From NCBI GenBank assembly GCA_947452995.1, contig CANGEV010000001.1, positions 124,001 through 188,000 of the forward strand: a stretch of DNA of 64,000 nucleotides, written 5' to 3'. This document shows positions 61,791 through 64,000 of the stretch, piece after piece (positions within the stretch are counted from its first letter, which is position 1; each line of letters opens with the position of its first letter). The position numbers and the translations under genes were made by a program. The stretch comes from Chitinophagales bacterium. Its GTDB lineage: Bacteria > Bacteroidota > Bacteroidia > Chitinophagales > CAIODY01. The notes beneath the pieces were generated by a model. It was not told the origin of the DNA and ran no database searches. It was given only the letters and a program-made list of their open reading frames with translations.

Positions 61791-61864
61791 TGGCACGGGC
61801 ACCAGGATTCGAACCTAGATCGGAGGTTTTGGAGACCACAATTCTGCCGTTGAACTATGCCCGT
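61791..61864 (-). tRNA. trnW: tRNA-Trp (anticodon CCA), CCA end encoded
   Basis: Minus-strand cloverleaf: acceptor ACGGGCA/TGCCCGT, D arm GTTC...GAAT, anticodon loop CTCCAAA with CCA, T loop TTCGAAT. The 3' CCA is encoded at 61791-61793. The anticodon stem GTGGT/ACCTC contains one U-U mismatch in the second pair (28/42). It sits between tuf and secE, as in many Bacteria. Confidence 0.92.
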
Positions 61865-61935
61865 AAAAAATAATGGTCATTGAACATCAGATAAGCACCT
61901 AACGAGCAATGACCATTAGTATTTTAATATCAAGA

Positions 61936-63123
61936 TTACTTGATGATTTCAGTTACCTGACCGGCACCTACTGTACGACCGCCTTCACGGATCGCAAAGC
62001 GCATACCTTTTTCCATCGCAATCTTAGCAATTAACTTAACGTTCAAAGTTACGTTATCACCAGGCATTACCATTTCAATTCCTTCTGGTAAAGTAACTTC
62101 ACCAGTTACGTCCGTTGTACGGCAGTAGAACTGAGGGCGATATTTGTTGAAGAATGGAGTGTGACGTCCACCTTCTTCTTTGCTCAATACGTAAACTTCA
62201 CATTTGAATTCTGTGTGAGGAGTGATAGAACCAGGAGCGCAGATAACCATACCACGTTCGATATCTGATTTCTCAACACCACGCAACAACAATCCACAGT
62301 TGTCACCAGCTTCACCACGATCCAACAACTTACGGAACATTTCTACCCCTGTACAAGTTGATTTGATAGCGTCTTCGCGAAGACCAATGATTTCTACAGC
62401 GTCACCTACGTTGATAACACCACGTTCGATACGACCAGTAGCAACTGTACCACGACCAGTGATAGAGAATACGTCCTCTACAGGCATCAAGAAAGGCTTT
62501 TCAACAGCACGTTCAGGAACTGGGATATCGTTATCTACAGCAGCCATCAAGTCTTCGATAGCTTTAACCCACTGAGGGTCACCAGCTAAAGCACCTGTAG
62601 CAGAACCACGGATGATAGAGATATTGTCGCCATCGAATTGGTAGAATTTCAACAATTCGCGGATTTCCATTTCAACTAGGTCTAATAATTCTGGATCTTC
62701 AACCAAGTCAACTTTATTCATGAAAACAACGATCTTAGGTACACCAACCTGGCGAGCCAACAAGATATGTTCACGAGTTTGAGGCATAGGACCATCAGTA
62801 GAAGCTACAACCAAGATAGCACCGTCCATTTGGGCAGCACCAGTAACCATGTTCTTAACGTAATCGGCGTGACCTGGACAGTCAACGTGAGCGTAGTGAC
62901 GGTTGTCTGTTTCGTATTCTACGTGAGCAGTGTTAATTGTGATACCACGCTCTTTTTCTTCAGGAGCGTTATCGATTGAATCATAGTCGCGCTTTTGAGC
63001 AAGACCACGATTAGCCAATACGTTAGTAATGGCAGCAGTCAATGTAGTTTTACCGTGGTCAACGTGACCAATAGTACCGATATTGACGTGCGGTTTCGTG
63101 CGGACAAAGGTTTCTTTTGCCAT
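61936..63123 (-). CDS. tuf: Elongation factor Tu
   Basis: 395 residues. This GTPase delivers aminoacyl-tRNA to the ribosome. G-domain motifs are [13 protein letters not shown], the switch [39 protein letters not shown] and SGSATGAL-like GSATGALAG; domains II and III follow ([11 protein letters not shown]..., [16 protein letters not shown]). The CDS is closely similar to other Bacteroidota EF-Tu. It is preceded by four tRNA genes and followed by tRNA-Trp-secE-nusG on the same strand. A second tuf copy would lie outside this window. Confidence 0.98.
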   Translation of the reverse strand: MAKETFVRTKPHVNIGTIGHVDHGKTTLTAAITNVLANRGLAQKRDYDSIDNAPEEKERGITINTAHVEYETDNRHYAHVDCPGHADYVKNMVTGAAQMDGAILVVASTDGPMPQTREHILLARQVGVPKIVVFMNKVDLVEDPELLDLVEMEIRELLKFYQFDGDNISIIRGSATGALAGDPQWVKAIEDLMAAVDNDIPVPERAVEKPFLMPVEDVFSITGRGTVATGRIERGVINVGDAVEIIGLREDAIKSTCTGVEMFRKLLDRGEAGDNCGLLLRGVEKSDIERGMVICAPGSITPHTEFKCEVYVLSKEEGGRHTPFFNKYRPQFYCRTTDVTGEVTLPEGIEMVMPGDNVTLNVKLIAKIAMEKGMRFAIREGGRTVGAGQVTEIIK

Positions 63124-63170
63124 TGTTTTAGATGTTTGTTATTGTTATGAATGTTTTACTATTCGTTTTT

Positions 63171-63246
63171 TGGAGCCATTGACGGGACTTGAACCCGTGA
63201 CCTCGTCCTTACCAAGGACGCACTCTACCAGCTGAGCTACAACGGC
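63171..63246 (-). tRNA. trnT: tRNA-Thr (anticodon GGT), CCA end encoded
   Basis: Cloverleaf on the minus strand: acceptor GCCGTTG / CAATGGC, anticodon stem CGTCC/GGACG with loop TTGGTAA (GGT), T arm GGGTTCAAGTCCC. Encoded CCA (63171-63173). It is the last of four tRNAs directly upstream of tuf. Confidence 0.92.
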
Positions 63247-63313
63247 TTACTGGTTCACTCTTCACCGACAATGGTCTCTCATGGACTCCACGTTTTTTAT
63301 TCGTGAACCGGAG

Positions 63314-63386
63314 AGCAGGAGACGAGGCTCGAACCCGCTACCTACAGCTTGGAAGGCTGTCGCTCTACCAAATGAGCTACTCCTGC
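63314..63386 (-). tRNA. trnG: tRNA-Gly (anticodon TCC)
   Basis: Minus strand: acceptor GCAGGAG, anticodon stem ACAGC/GCTGT with loop CTTCCAA (TCC), T arm GCGGGTTCGAGCC. CCA is not encoded. It is in the tRNA-tuf operon. Confidence 0.92.
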
Positions 63387-63406
63387 TTGTTTTAAGAACG
63401 TTAGTG

Positions 63407-63489
63407 TGGAGAGTGGTGGATTCGAACCACCGAAGTCGTAAAACAGCAGATTTACAGTCTGCCCCATTTGGCCACTCTGGTAACTCTCC
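63407..63489 (-). tRNA. trnY: tRNA-Tyr (anticodon GTA)
   Basis: Minus strand, class II with a long variable arm: acceptor GGAGAGT/ACTCTCC, anticodon stem GCAGA/TCTGC with loop CTGTAAA (GTA). Discriminator A; CCA not encoded. Confidence 0.92.
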
Positions 63490-63509
63490 CCAAATGTAAA
63501 AATAATAAG

Positions 63510-63582
63510 AGCCGAAGAACGGAATCGAACCGACGACCTACTGATTACAAATCAGTTGCTCTACCATCTGAGCTACTTCGGC
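63510..63582 (-). tRNA. trnT: tRNA-Thr (anticodon TGT)
   Basis: Minus strand: acceptor GCCGAAG, anticodon stem ACTGA/TCAGT with loop TTTGTAA (TGT), T arm CGGTTCGATTCCG. First gene of the tRNA-tuf-secE-nusG operon. CCA not encoded. Confidence 0.92.
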
Positions 63583-63672
63583 TTACTATTTCAGACTGTG
63601 AGTACTGTAGTTTTGACCTCTGAATTAACTTCGAATCGCGACTGCTTTCACACAACCCTCATAAAAGGACTG

Positions 63673-63704
63673 CAAATATAGAACACTATTTTCTTTTTCG
63701 CAAA
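63673..63704 (-). promoter_or_regulatory. Promoter of the tRNA-tuf-tRNA-Trp-secE-nusG operon
   Basis: On the minus strand TTTG (63701-63704), 20 bp, TATATTTG (63673-63680), an ideal Bacteroidota sigma-A promoter, about 90 bp upstream of the first tRNA. The leader between it and the tRNA (63583-63672) shows no gene. It also separates the operon from the upstream hpf-type gene, which ends at 63727. Confidence 0.8.
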
Positions 63705-63726
63705 TTCTTTTTAAAAAAAATTTTCT

Positions 63727-64000
63727 TTAGCCGTGTTTTTCTTTGTGTTTGATAATTTGACCTTTGATTTGATCATAGGCTAAATCGAGCGCTTCCTCGA
63801 AATGATGGCCATTCTGGCTTGTGAAAAGATCTGCCCCAGGCAAATGTAATTTCACCTCAATAACCTTTTCCTTAACGTTCACGCTGCTGTTTTCTAACTT
63901 CAAAAAGACATCTGCACGCGCTATTTTTGAGTGATAATGTGACAAATGCTCTATTTTCTCCATGATTTTTTCTTCTAGTTTACTGTCAGCTTTGAAATGT
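63727..64000 (-). CDS. Ribosome hibernation factor (HPF/RaiA family), C-terminal part, cut by the right edge
   Basis: The reading frame continues without a stop to the last base of the window, so the start lies outside; the ATG at 63961-63963 is internal. About 90 C-terminal residues are visible. HFKADSKLEEKIMEKIEHLSHYH is interrupted only by the family's helix, then ADVFLKLENSS, VKLHLPGADLFTS and FEEALDLAYDQIKGQI, the strand-helix pattern of short HPF. It binds the 30S subunit in stationary phase and protects ribosomes. The last residues KHKEKHG match family ends. It is not a full gene in this view. Confidence 0.85.
   Translation of the reverse strand, partial: HFKADSKLEEKIMEKIEHLSHYHSKIARADVFLKLENSSVNVKEKVIEVKLHLPGADLFTSQNGHHFEEALDLAYDQIKGQIIKHKEKHG

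Noticed and set aside
63281-63499. Open frame across the tRNA-Gly and tRNA-Tyr genes
   Set aside because: It runs through two tRNA genes on the other strand; tRNA structure explains the sequence.
63961-63963. ATG as the start of a complete 78-residue hpf-like gene
   Set aside because: The frame remains open to the window edge and the upstream residues (HFKADSKLEEKI) match the HPF/RaiA family, so this Met is internal.

Overview
The window is a low-GC chromosomal segment from a Bacteroidota bacterium, most likely a Sphingobacteriia/Chitinophagales-like lineage (the rank below phylum is inference). Evidence: several secreted proteins carry type IX secretion (T9SS) C-terminal sorting domains, including one gliding-motility-associated type B domain. 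There is a PorE-like OmpA lipoprotein. Promoters match the Bacteroidota consensus (TTTG, about 19-20 bp, TAnnTTTG), and clear Shine-Dalgarno sites are scarce. No IS element, phage gene, integrase, CRISPR array or rRNA was seen; this is core chromosome with very tight packing and no gene-free stretch above 300 bp.

Layout. 1-5,960: a truncated secreted protein, prmA, a DUF6580-like membrane protein, nadC, a 900-residue double D-Ala-D-Ala-ligase-like protein and a ferredoxin, all on the minus strand. 6,063-10,030: an acyl-CoA reductase, a CDF metal transporter and an HscA-like chaperone on the plus strand; the divergent control region contains a 22-bp palindrome. 10,031-16,030: ubiX and a giant T9SS protein built from about 18 repeats of 51 residues. 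16,132-25,208: a GT2/GT-C/TPR fusion with a methyltransferase, miaB, a second GT2, an orphan double-ATPase ABC protein, a T9SS protein and kdsB. 25,279-38,237: a T9SS PKD protein, yidC-pyrG, proline dehydrogenase, maf-ubiA-aminotransferase, tsaD, rlmB and ribBA. 38,249-48,912: a GT2, RNase R with a TTG start, a DUF2851 protein, an 'asparagine synthetase B'-like secreted protein, pdhB, folA, a LegC-type aminotransferase, pruA and a CPMC mini-protein. 48,914-56,905: an EGF-like lipoprotein, exbB-exbD-tonB, the PorE-like protein, thyA, an acyl-CoA dehydrogenase, rfaE2 and a 5'-nucleotidase C-domain lipoprotein. 57,058-60,829: mdh, rpsO and pnp. 60,962-64,000: a minus-strand translation operon (four tRNAs, tuf, tRNA-Trp, secE, nusG) behind a strong consensus promoter, then the end of an hpf/raiA-type gene.

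Links between genes: proline dehydrogenase and PruA together degrade proline to glutamate. FolA and ThyA form the thymidylate cycle. KdsB, RfaE2 and the glycosyltransferases supply LPS/glycan parts. ExbB/ExbD/TonB energise outer-membrane import. The PorE-like protein and the sorting-domain proteins belong to the T9SS.

Most worth a second look: the double Ddl-like protein, whose second half has Cys and Phe in two of the three positions of the classical Glu-Ser-Tyr triad; the palindrome in the ferredoxin promoter spacer; the GT2-GT-C-TPR fusion; the 51-residue repeat protein; the detached nusG; and a series of convergent gene pairs whose stop codons abut or interlock, with hairpins folded into 3' coding ends. 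I did not find a clearly new defence or mobile system.
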